NCBI GenBank assembly: GCA_021413845.1
Contig: JAIOPP010000148.1
Location: forward strand, 1-64,000
Length of the DNA stretch: 64,000 bases
DNA from: Planctomycetia bacterium
Lineage (GTDB): Bacteria > Planctomycetota > Planctomycetia > Pirellulales > PNKZ01
Direction: 5' to 3'
The notes under the pieces are model-generated. The model worked only from the letters and a program-made list of their open reading frames with translations. It was not told the DNA's origin and did not search any database. This document shows, one piece after another, positions 26,628-35,101 of this stretch (the first letter of the stretch is position 1; the number at the start of each line of letters is the position of its first letter). The position numbers and the translations under genes were made by a program.

Positions 26628-26791
26628 GAGAAGTCTCCCTAATTGGCAGGCAAACGAACAGCGGACTCTAACATCATTGCCGGCGACCGACCATTCATCA
26701 ACTGCCCTAGACGCGTTGCGCGGTTTTTGCGAGATTCCCGCCGCCGATTCTTCGGCAGACCCTCGAGCACCGACCCACACCCGAAGTTTCC

Positions 26792-27025
26792 GTGTCTAAC
26801 GCGAACCCACGACACCTTCGACGACGATGCTTCCTCCCGGCGGCGGCGATCTTATCGCTCTGCGCCATGGGTGGTTGTTCGAGCTTCAACAAACTGCGCG
26901 GCGACGGCTTCAACGATTCCTTCGAGCAATCGGCGGGCTACAAACGCCCGGACGAGAAATCGTCGAAACCTTACGGCTTTTCGACCAAGGCGCAAGAGAT
27001 CGAGCGCGACTTCGGCGTTCGCTAA
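26792..27025 (+). CDS. Small putative lipoprotein
   Basis: A 77-residue protein from a GTG start. The N-terminus RCFLPAAAILSLCAMGGC looks like a lipoprotein signal, although the residue at -3 (Met) is not ideal. The mature part is short and charged (FNKLRGDGFNDSFEQSAGYK, ending AQEIERDFGVR). It resembles small conserved planctomycete lipoproteins. It is divergent from the PIG-L gene. Confidence 0.65.
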   Translation: MSNANPRHLRRRCFLPAAAILSLCAMGGCSSFNKLRGDGFNDSFEQSAGYKRPDEKSSKPYGFSTKAQEIERDFGVR

Positions 27026-27315
27026 TACGCTTCCATAGCGCCTCCCCTAAGCGAGAACCTTGCGATTCCGCGAGGGTTCATGTTCCGCAGCGCTTTTCGA
27101 GCGGCCGGCGGTCGGCCTATTCGCTGCCGACGCCACAACCGGCATAAGTCGGCGTAAGAGCGTCGATTCCCGCCGCATTTAGGTCGAAAAAGTCGGGTCG
27201 ACTCTTTCACCCATCAAGAGCGGTAGTTACAAATAATTAGTCTGGGAAGCAGTTGCCGCCTCGGCAATTTCGGCTGGTCATTTCTTAATACTTATTTTGT
27301 CTCGCGAGCGCCCGC

Positions 27316-30072
27316 ATGCCCGACTTCGACTTCTTAAAGCAGGCCGCCGAACCTAAGTCTTCCAAGCCTGAAGAAGCCTCCGGCAAGCAGCCGATCGCCG
27401 CCGCAGAGCAAGAGCCTGCGTTCGACTTCGGGAACCTCGACACGAGCGCGCAAGCAGCGAAGTCGTCGGCGCCCGCGACCACGGAAGTCGTCGAAAGCAA
27501 CGGCGCCACGCAAGACTTCACGCTCGCTTTCGGCTCCGAAGAAGCCGGCGCCGGCGATCCGGAACTGATCACCGGCAACGGCCCGACCTCGGAACCTCCG
27601 GCCGATGCGGAAATGCCGTTTGATTTTGCCGCCGACGCGAAAGCGGAAACGCCCGCCGACGATCCCTTGGCCGACGCGCTCACCGAGATGGGTGCGGAAG
27701 CGGCTCCGGCTGCGATGTTCGATGCGCTGCCGGATATGTCGACCGACACCACCGGCGCACTGAGCGACGACGTACCCGATGCTCCTTCGCCGACCGACGC
27801 CGAAAGCGTGCCGTGGAGCACGGCCGAAACTTCGGCTTCCGACGCGCCTGCGAAGAACGGCCTCGAAAGCGAAGAGTGGAACACGCTCGATGAAAACAAT
27901 AATGCCGACGAACCGAAGTCGGACGACGAGATCGACATCTCTCCTCCCCCCGGCACCGATCCTCAACTCATCGCGGCGATGCTCGGCGGAGCGATGGGCG
28001 TGTCGCTCTTAAGCCCTGCGACTCCGACCGCAACCGAGCCGCCGCCGGTTCCCGAGATCGAAGAAGAGCCGCTCCCTGCAGCGCCCGACACGACCGATGC
28101 CGCCTTCCCCGCTTATGAAGAGCTCACGCGCCACGTTCGGCAAACGTCCCTCCTTGGCTCGATCGAAGCGGTGCTCGGCTGGGACGAACGCTGCATGATG
28201 CCCGCGGCCGGTACCGACCAACGGGCCGAACAAATCACGCTCCTCTCCGGCATTATTCACGAGCGGCTCACCGATCCGCGCGTCGGCGACTGGCTCGAGC
28301 AACTGAAAGACAGCCCTTTAGGGGCCGATCCGTATAGCGAAGCCGGCGCGACGCTCCGTCAGATCCGTCGCCAATATGAAAAGCGGACGAAGCTGCCGAA
28401 GACGCTCGTCGAAGAACTCGCGCACACCGCGGTCGTGGGCCAGCATACTTGGCAAGAGGCACGTAAGAACGACGACTTCGCTTCGTTTGCGCCCCTCTTG
28501 GAAAAGATGGTGCATCTGAAGCGCCAACAAGCCGAAGCGCTCGGCTATGCCGAAGTTCCATACGACGCGCTGCTCGACGAGTTCGAGCAAGGCGAGCTGA
28601 CCTCACGGTTGACGAAGATCCTCGGCGCGCTGCGCGACGAATTGGTGCCGCTCGTGGCCCAGGTGCGCGAGAGCGGTCGGGCTCCCGATATCGGCCTGCT
28701 CGAACGGAGCTATCCCGTCGATCTCCAACGCTCGTTCGGCCGGAGCGCCGCGCAGAAAGTCGGCTTCGATTTCCATCGCGGCCGGCTCGACGTTACCGCG
28801 CACCCGTTCTGCACGGGCCTCGGCCCGAACGATTGCCGCATCACGACCCGCTACGACGAAAACTTCTTCAACGGCGGCTTCTTCGGTATTCTGCATGAAG
28901 CCGGCCACGGAATCTACGACCAAGGCCTGCGCGCCGATCAATACGGCCTCCCGCTCGGCGAAGCGGTTTCGATGGGCATCCATGAGTCGCAGTCTCGCAT
29001 GTGGGAGATCATGGTCGGCCGGGGCTTGCCGTTCTGGAAATACCTTTACGGCTCCGCGCGACAAACCTTCAAGACCGCCTTGGCCGGCGTGCCGCTCGGT
29101 CGCTTCTACGGCGCGATCAACGACGTTCGCCCTTCACTCATTCGAGTCGAGGCCGATGAGTTCACGTACAACTTGCACATCTTGATTCGCTTCGAGCTCG
29201 AGCAAGCGCTCATCTCCGGCGATCTTCAAGTCGTCGACTTGCCGAGCGCTTGGAACGAAAAATATCGCGACTATCTCGGCATCCAAGTCCCGTCGAACGC
29301 TGACGGCGTGCTGCAAGACATCCATTGGAGCGCAGGGCTGTTCGGCTACTTCCCGACCTACTCGCTCGGCAATCTCTACGCGGCGCAATTCTACGAACAA
29401 GCCGACAAAGACCTCGGCGGACTCGACGCGCAGTTCGAGCGCGGCGACTTCCAACATCTCGGCAAGTGGCTCAAGACGAAGATCCACACGCACGGCCAGC
29501 GTTATACGGCCGCCGAGCTCGCCGAGCGCATCACCGGCAAGCCGCTCTCGCATGAGCCGCTGCTGAAGCACTTGCGCTCCAAGTACGACTTGCTCTACAA
29601 TCCCGCTTCCCCCTCGATCGACGAATGGGACGTTCCGGACGGCGGCCTGCTGACTTCGACCGACGACGAGCCCGCCGGCGGGGTCGCGATGGACGACGTC
29701 GGCGATGTCGGCGGCTACGGTCTCGCCCGCGATTCCGGCTTCGACGGCATGAGCGTCGGCCCCGGCACCGCTTCGCTTTCCGGTGCGTCGGTCGGCGCGG
29801 GAAGCATGGGTGGAAGTTATTCCACGACTATGCCGCGGCGGAAGAAAGCCTCGATGCTCGGCACAGTCATGGTGCTCGGCGGCATCGTAGTCGGCGGCGT
29901 GCTAGGAATCGCGCTCGGCTTGTGGATTCTGCTTTACTTGAAAGGCCCGCAAGGAGACATTCTCAAGGTTCGCGACAAGCTTCCGGAGTGGATCGTGCCG
30001 GAATGGAAAGAGCCGAGCGGCGCCTCGAATCCGATGTTCGATCGCTCCCGATCGGAAGCTCCCAAGGCATAA
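27316..30072 (+). CDS. M32 (carboxypeptidase Taq) metallopeptidase with acidic N-terminus and C-terminal membrane anchor
   Basis: A 918-residue protein, nearly twice the usual M32 length of about 500. Residues 1-260 are acidic, low-complexity and Ala/Asp/Glu/Pro rich (DFDFLKQAAEPKSSKPEEAS). Residues about 265-757 are a full M32 domain: YEELTRHVRQTSLLGSIEAV, the zinc motif HEAGH at 527-531, and HESQS at 556-560 providing the third ligand E557. Residues 758-846 are Gly/Ser rich, and one transmembrane helix lies at about 847-875 (VMVLGGIVVGGVLGIALGLW). The last 40 residues are polar. M32 enzymes are normally soluble zinc carboxypeptidases, so the membrane anchoring is unusual. One uninterrupted frame runs through all parts. 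Confidence 0.9.
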   Translation: MPDFDFLKQAAEPKSSKPEEASGKQPIAAAEQEPAFDFGNLDTSAQAAKSSAPATTEVVESNGATQDFTLAFGSEEAGAGDPELITGNGPTSEPPADAEMPFDFAADAKAETPADDPLADALTEMGAEAAPAAMFDALPDMSTDTTGALSDDVPDAPSPTDAESVPWSTAETSASDAPAKNGLESEEWNTLDENNNADEPKSDDEIDISPPPGTDPQLIAAMLGGAMGVSLLSPATPTATEPPPVPEIEEEPLPAAPDTTDAAFPAYEELTRHVRQTSLLGSIEAVLGWDERCMMPAAGTDQRAEQITLLSGIIHERLTDPRVGDWLEQLKDSPLGADPYSEAGATLRQIRRQYEKRTKLPKTLVEELAHTAVVGQHTWQEARKNDDFASFAPLLEKMVHLKRQQAEALGYAEVPYDALLDEFEQGELTSRLTKILGALRDELVPLVAQVRESGRAPDIGLLERSYPVDLQRSFGRSAAQKVGFDFHRGRLDVTAHPFCTGLGPNDCRITTRYDENFFNGGFFGILHEAGHGIYDQGLRADQYGLPLGEAVSMGIHESQSRMWEIMVGRGLPFWKYLYGSARQTFKTALAGVPLGRFYGAINDVRPSLIRVEADEFTYNLHILIRFELEQALISGDLQVVDLPSAWNEKYRDYLGIQVPSNADGVLQDIHWSAGLFGYFPTYSLGNLYAAQFYEQADKDLGGLDAQFERGDFQHLGKWLKTKIHTHGQRYTAAELAERITGKPLSHEPLLKHLRSKYDLLYNPASPSIDEWDVPDGGLLTSTDDEPAGGVAMDDVGDVGGYGLARDSGFDGMSVGPGTASLSGASVGAGSMGGSYSTTMPRRKKASMLGTVMVLGGIVVGGVLGIALGLWILLYLKGPQGDILKVRDKLPEWIVPEWKEPSGASNPMFDRSRSEAPKA

Positions 30073-30132
30073 GGGTTCTCGCTCCGTTGCCGCATTCGGT
30101 TTCGTAACATCGCTTCCGATCGTCACAAGCTC

Positions 30133-31764
30133 ATGCTGCTCGACGACTCTCCCCCTTCACCGTCGCGACGCACCGAAACATCGGATCTGACGACGCTTTC
30201 CGCGGTCGAGCTGGTCCGCGCGCAACGCGCCGGCCGGCTCTCGGCCGAGCAAATTCTCGACGCGTATCTAAGCCGTATTCAAGAGTTCAACGGCAGCCGC
30301 AACGCGATCATCTGCCCGCTCTACGACGAGGCACGCGAAACGGCGCGCCGGCTCGATGCCGACCGCGCGCAAGGAATTTCGCTCGGCCCTTTGGCCGGCG
30401 TGCCGATCACGATCAAAGAGTCGTTCGAGATCCTCGGCACCGCTTCGACCATCGGCATGGCGCGGCGCAAGAATCGCCTCGCGACTTCCGAAGGCCCGGT
30501 CGTGCGGCAGCTGCGCGAAGCCGGCGCCGTGATCGTCGGCAAGACGAACGTGCCGCAAATGATGCTGAGCAACGACACCGACAACCGCGTGTACGGTCGC
30601 ACGCCGCATCCTTTTCGCGAAGACCGCGGGCCGGGCGGCAGCAGCGGCGGCGAAGCTTCGGCCGTCGCGTCGCGATTCTCCGCGCTCGGTCTCGGCAGCG
30701 ACCTGCTCGGCAGCATCCGTCAGCCGGCGCATGCGTGCGGCGTACATGGCTTCAAGCCGACGATGCCGCGCTACTCGATGATGGGAGGCGTGAATGCGCT
30801 CGGCGGTCTGGAAGCGATCATGGTTCAGCCGGGCCCGCTCGGCCGCCACGTCGGCGACCTGATCGCCTTTTTGGAAGTGTTGTCGAACGTCGATCCCGCC
30901 ACGCACCACGACGTTCACCATCACGGGGGCGACCCGTTCGCCGTTCCCGCCGTTTGGCGCGATCCGCGGCAAGTCGAGATCCGGGGCTTGCGCGTCGGCG
31001 TGTGGGACGATGATCCGGTGTTCACTCCATCGCCCGGCATTCGGCGCGTCGTGCGCGAAGCGGCCGAGGCCTTGGCGCGCCTAGGCGCCGAAATCGTGCC
31101 GTTCGTTCCCGCCGAAACCGAAAACGTCTTACGGCTTTGCCTCGCGCTCATCTCCGCCAGCGGCAACCGCAACGTGCGGCGCTTGCTCGACGGCGAGCGG
31201 CCGATTCCCAACGTGGCCCGCACGCTCCGTGTCTGGGGAATGCCGGGCTGGCAACGCAAAATGGTGTCGGGCTACTACGATGCCATCGGCGAGACTTGGC
31301 GCGCGAAGCTCGTGCGCTGGTGCCGCGCCGGGAGCGCTTCCGACTATTGGGATCTCGTGCAAGAGCGCAAGGAATACGTGCGCCGCGCGACCTTGGATCT
31401 GAACCAACGGAAGATCGACGTCGTACTCGCCCCTCCCAACGGCTTGCCGGCCCTGCTCCACGACACTACTTCCGAGGCCATTCCGGCCGGCGTTTTCGCT
31501 TACTTCCCAAACCTGCTGGGGCTCCCCTCCGGCACCGTGGCGGCCTCGCGCATTCGTGCGGGGGAAGAATCGACGCGAACCGACGCGAGGGAGTCGCTCG
31601 GTGCGACCGCGCGGCGGATCGAACTCGGCAGCGCAGGTCTTCCGATCGGCGTGCAAGTGGCCGCGAGACTCTGGCGCGACGACGTCTGCCTCGCCGTAAT
31701 GGAAGCCCTCGAACGGCACTTCGCCGCACAGCCCGACTATCCGCTCGCCGTGAACAGTCGATAG
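30133..31764 (+). CDS. Amidase signature family enzyme
   Basis: A 543-residue cytoplasmic enzyme. Amidase-signature landmarks are GVPITIKESFEI (catalytic Lys), GPGGSSGGEASAVASR (cis-Ser loop) and GLGSDLLGSIRQPAHACG (nucleophile Ser). In the last motif the usual GG before the nucleophile is LG. The family hydrolyses amides, often as aryl or alkyl acylamidases or in GatA-like roles. No GatB or GatC lies adjacent, so it is probably a stand-alone amidohydrolase. The substrate is unknown. Confidence 0.88.
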   Translation: MLLDDSPPSPSRRTETSDLTTLSAVELVRAQRAGRLSAEQILDAYLSRIQEFNGSRNAIICPLYDEARETARRLDADRAQGISLGPLAGVPITIKESFEILGTASTIGMARRKNRLATSEGPVVRQLREAGAVIVGKTNVPQMMLSNDTDNRVYGRTPHPFREDRGPGGSSGGEASAVASRFSALGLGSDLLGSIRQPAHACGVHGFKPTMPRYSMMGGVNALGGLEAIMVQPGPLGRHVGDLIAFLEVLSNVDPATHHDVHHHGGDPFAVPAVWRDPRQVEIRGLRVGVWDDDPVFTPSPGIRRVVREAAEALARLGAEIVPFVPAETENVLRLCLALISASGNRNVRRLLDGERPIPNVARTLRVWGMPGWQRKMVSGYYDAIGETWRAKLVRWCRAGSASDYWDLVQERKEYVRRATLDLNQRKIDVVLAPPNGLPALLHDTTSEAIPAGVFAYFPNLLGLPSGTVAASRIRAGEESTRTDARESLGATARRIELGSAGLPIGVQVAARLWRDDVCLAVMEALERHFAAQPDYPLAVNSR

Positions 31765-32030
31765 CTTCGCGCGCGTGAGCGGCAGGGCGTTGCCCTCGCG
31801 TCCCTCGGATGTTAGGCTCGATAGCTGCAAAAATGCCCCCGTTCGGAACCTTCCCGTGTGGCCGAATTCGGTCGCTGCCCCGACGAGCTCCGTCGCGGCG
31901 AAACCCCGTTGGTTTGATTTCGAGTCGGTTTTTGCAACGTCTGCGAGACAGGGTCTCAAGAAGTCCCGTGTCTCCGGGTGTTCCGGTTCCGAGCAAAACG
32001 TACGTCGTAGCCCCTTATCGTTAGCGCGCC

Positions 32031-32267
32031 ATGCACGATCTCATTCCGTTGTCGCAAGTCGCCGTCGGCCGGCGCGGAGAGATCGGGGCCGTGCTCGGGT
32101 TGCCCGACTCCGTCCATCGCTTGGAAGAGCTCGGCATTCGAGTCGGCGCGACGGTCGAAATGATTCAAACCGGCGCTCCCTGCATCATCAAGCTCGCCGA
32201 GCAACGGCTTTGCTTCCGGAGCGACGAGCTGTTCTCGGTTTTGGTGCGCACCGAGGAAGCGAAATGA
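32031..32267 (+). CDS. feoA: FeoA domain protein, first copy
   Basis: A 78-residue SH3-like FeoA protein (LIPLSQVAVGRRGEIGAVLG, LPDSVHRLEELGIRVGATVE, ALCQ-equivalent end FRSDELFSVLVR). Its stop TGA overlaps the start of the second FeoA gene as ATGA at 32264-32267, indicating coupling. FeoA proteins bind or regulate the FeoB ferrous iron transporter. No strong ribosome site precedes the start. Confidence 0.9.
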   Translation: MHDLIPLSQVAVGRRGEIGAVLGLPDSVHRLEELGIRVGATVEMIQTGAPCIIKLAEQRLCFRSDELFSVLVRTEEAK

Positions 32268-32491
32268 GCCCTCTCTCGGAGTTGAAAATCGGCCAGAGCG
32301 CGCGAGTCGCGGCGGTCGCCGGGGTCGACGAGATCAGCATCCGTCTGCTCGAAATGGGGCTCACGCCGGGGGTCGAGATCAAGCTGCTCGGCGCTGCGCC
32401 GCTCGGCGATCCTTTGGAATTCGAACTCCGCGGCTATCGCTTGAGCATTCGCAAGAGCGAAGCGCTGCGAGTCTCCGTCCATCTTGTTTGA
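32264..32491 (+). CDS. feoA: FeoA domain protein, second copy
   Basis: A 75-residue FeoA protein: LSELKIGQSARVAAVAGVDE, ISIRLLEMGLTPGVEIKLLG, ending SIRKSEALRVSVHLV. It overlaps the first FeoA by four bases and lies 7 bases before feoB. The two copies share the family pattern but differ clearly in sequence, so they are not a recent duplication. Tandem feoA genes before feoB occur in several phyla and may form a hetero-assembly on FeoB. Confidence 0.92.
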   Translation: MSPLSELKIGQSARVAAVAGVDEISIRLLEMGLTPGVEIKLLGAAPLGDPLEFELRGYRLSIRKSEALRVSVHLV

Positions 32492-32498
32492 GTAAGCC

Positions 32499-34736
32499 AT
32501 GCCGTCGATCGCTCCTACGAAAACCATCACGATCGCGCTCGTCGGCAATCCGAATACCGGTAAGTCGACTCTCTTCACGGCGCTCGCAGGGGTGCGGCAA
32601 CACGTCGGCAACTATCCAGGCGTAACGGTCGAGAAGAAGATCGGCCGCATGACGCACGAGGGAACGTCGTTCACGCTGGTCGACTTGCCCGGCACGTACA
32701 GCCTCGCCCCGCGCTCGCCCGATGAAATGGTCGCGGTCGATCTTCTGCTCGGTCGCCAAGCCGAGAGCGCGCGACCGGACGCCGTCTTATGCGTGGTCGA
32801 CGCCGGCAACATCGAGCGCAATCTGTATCTCGTCAGCCAAGCGCTCGAGCTCGGCCTGCCGACGGTCGTCGCCCTGAACATGATCGACGTCGCGCGCGAG
32901 CGCGGCACGACGATCGACGTGCCGCTCCTCTCGCGTCGGCTCGGCGTGCCGGTCGTCGAGTTGCAAGCCAACCGGGCGATCGGCATCGACCGGCTGAAGG
33001 GGACGCTGCTGGCGGCGAGCGCGGCCGCGCCGCCGACCGTCGAAAGTCCGTTTTCGGCGGAGTTCCGCGACGAAGTCCGCAAGCTCGAAAGCTTCCGCGG
33101 CCCCCACTCGCAGCTCGACGCCTTGCCGCGGTATCTCCTCGAACGGCTTTTGCTCGACACCTCGGGCTACCTCTCCGACACCATCGCACGGGAAGATTCC
33201 GCCGGCTTGAAGCAGGCGCTCGTCGAAGCCCGCGAGCGATTGGCGAAGGTCGGCCAACCGGTGCCGGCCGTGGAAGCGATGGCCCGCTACGGTTGGGTCG
33301 GCAAGCTATTGGAAGGGGTCGTGAAGCGCGACCCGGTTCGCCGCACGACGTTGTCGGATCGGATCGATCGTGTGCTGACCGATCGCGTTTTCGGCACCGC
33401 GTTCTTTGCGCTAATGATGGTCGTCGTGTTTCAGGCGGTCTTCACGTGGGCCGGCCCGTTGATGGGGCTGATCGAGTCTTGCGTGGGCCTCGTTGCTGAC
33501 TTCGTCAAGCAGCGCATGGCCGAAGGAGCGCTACGGAGCTTGCTCGTCGACGGCATCATCGGCGGCGTCGGCGGCGTGATTATCTTTCTACCGCAGATCT
33601 TGATCCTCTTCTTATTCATCGGCATTTTGGAAGACTGCGGCTACATGGCCCGGGCCGCGTACCTGATGGATAAGCTGATGGTGCGCGTCGGCCTCAGCGG
33701 CAAGTCGTTTATTCCGTTGCTCTCGTCGTTCGCTTGTGCGATTCCCGGCGTCATGGCAACGCGCGTCATCGAGAACCGCCGCGACCGACTCACCACGATG
33801 CTGATCGCCCCGCTCATGAGTTGCAGCGCGCGCATCCCGGTCTATACGTTGCTGATCGCCGCGTTCATCCCGGCCCGAAGCTGGCTCGGCGGCTGGCTCG
33901 GGCAGCAAGGGCTTGTGATGTTCGCCATGTACTTGGTCGGCATCGTCGCGGCCGTGGCCGTGGCGTGGCTGCTCAAGCGGACGATGCTGCGCGGCCCGAC
34001 TCCGCCGTTCGTCATGGAATTACCAAGCTATAAGATGCCTGCGCCGCTGACCGTCGTCTATCGGATGCTCGACCGGGGTTGGGCCTTCCTCAGCAACGCC
34101 GGAACGATCATCCTCGCGGTGTCGATCGTCGTGTGGGCCGCGCTCTACTACCCACACGATGCGGCCACGATCGAAGCCCCCTTTCAGGCGCAGAAGCAAG
34201 CAATCGAAAGCCGGATCGACTCGCAGCCCCAGGGCTCCGAGGAGCGCAAGGCGGCCGAAGAGGAATTGGCGGCACTCGAAAACCATATTCACGGCGCGTA
34301 CCAACGCCAAAGCTATCTCGGTCGGGCCGGGCACACGATCGAGCCGCTCGTCCGTCCGCTCGGTTGGGACTGGCGCATCGGCTGCGCGGCGATCGCCTCG
34401 TTCCCGGCGCGCGAAGTGGTCGTCGCCACGCTCGGCATCATCTACGATCTCGGCGGCGACATCGACGTCGACGATCAAGAACAAAGCGGACGATTGCAGA
34501 CGGCCCTCGCCGAGGCCACCTGGGACGGCACCGATCGCAAAGTGTTCAATCTCGCGACGGCCCTTTCGATCATGGTCTTCTTCGCCCTCTGCGCCCAATG
34601 CGCGGCGACGCTCGCGATCATCAAGCGCGAGACCAACTCCTGGCGCTGGCCGATTTTCACGTTCACCTACATGACCGGTTTGGCATACATAGCTGCGCTG
34701 ATCACTTATCAAGTCACGATCCGACTCATCGCGTAG
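32499..34736 (+). CDS. feoB: Ferrous iron transporter FeoB
   Basis: A 745-residue inner-membrane protein. The N-terminal G domain has G1 GNPNTGKS (16-23), G3 DLPGTYSL and G4 NMID. A spacer domain (VESPFSAEFRDEVRKLESFR) leads to a multi-pass region with Gate motifs: IIFLPQILILFLFIGILEDC and FIPLLSSFACAIPGVMATR, then AIASFPAREVVVATLGIIY. It imports Fe(II) driven by or coupled to GTP hydrolysis. It is in one operon with two feoA genes and the Cys-rich protein. No Fur box was recognised upstream. Confidence 0.98.
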   Translation: MPSIAPTKTITIALVGNPNTGKSTLFTALAGVRQHVGNYPGVTVEKKIGRMTHEGTSFTLVDLPGTYSLAPRSPDEMVAVDLLLGRQAESARPDAVLCVVDAGNIERNLYLVSQALELGLPTVVALNMIDVARERGTTIDVPLLSRRLGVPVVELQANRAIGIDRLKGTLLAASAAAPPTVESPFSAEFRDEVRKLESFRGPHSQLDALPRYLLERLLLDTSGYLSDTIAREDSAGLKQALVEARERLAKVGQPVPAVEAMARYGWVGKLLEGVVKRDPVRRTTLSDRIDRVLTDRVFGTAFFALMMVVVFQAVFTWAGPLMGLIESCVGLVADFVKQRMAEGALRSLLVDGIIGGVGGVIIFLPQILILFLFIGILEDCGYMARAAYLMDKLMVRVGLSGKSFIPLLSSFACAIPGVMATRVIENRRDRLTTMLIAPLMSCSARIPVYTLLIAAFIPARSWLGGWLGQQGLVMFAMYLVGIVAAVAVAWLLKRTMLRGPTPPFVMELPSYKMPAPLTVVYRMLDRGWAFLSNAGTIILAVSIVVWAALYYPHDAATIEAPFQAQKQAIESRIDSQPQGSEERKAAEEELAALENHIHGAYQRQSYLGRAGHTIEPLVRPLGWDWRIGCAAIASFPAREVVVATLGIIYDLGGDIDVDDQEQSGRLQTALAEATWDGTDRKVFNLATALSIMVFFALCAQCAATLAIIKRETNSWRWPIFTFTYMTGLAYIAALITYQVTIRLIA

Positions 34737-34771
34737 AATCATCGTCAGGGAATCTACGGAAATCACGACCG

Positions 34772-35023
34772 ATGAACTTCGATCTGCAAGCTGTCGCGGC
34801 CCCGGCCATTGTATTCGTGGCCGTCGCCTATCTCGCGCGCGCGCTGTTTCGCAAATGGTTCGGCTCTTCGAAACCGGGGGCTAAAGCCGGCTGCGGGTCG
34901 TGTGGTTCTTGCCCCAGCGCCGATTCGGCCGGCCGCAGGGAGCCCGAGGTGGTCAACCTCGTATCGCTCTCGCTGGCACCGGGAGCCTCGACATCGAACC
35001 CGGCGACGATCTCGAAAAAGTAA
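34772..35023 (+). CDS. FeoB-associated Cys-rich membrane protein
   Basis: An 83-residue protein with one N-terminal transmembrane helix (VAAPAIVFVAVAYLARALF) and a short cysteine cluster GCGSCGSCPS. This helix-plus-Cys pattern at the 3' side of feoB matches the FeoB-associated Cys-rich membrane protein family, which probably handles iron delivered by FeoB. It lies 35 bases after feoB. Confidence 0.85.
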   Translation: MNFDLQAVAAPAIVFVAVAYLARALFRKWFGSSKPGAKAGCGSCGSCPSADSAGRREPEVVNLVSLSLAPGASTSNPATISKK

Positions 35024-35101
35024 GACTGTCGTAACCGTTACAACCGATACGAATAAAGGCTCGCCCTATTTCGGGGGTAAGCGTCGTCTCGGAGTTGCGA
35101 A

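Noticed and set aside
31765-32030. Fur box upstream of the feo genes
   Set aside because: No sequence close to the 19-base Fur consensus was seen in the gap.
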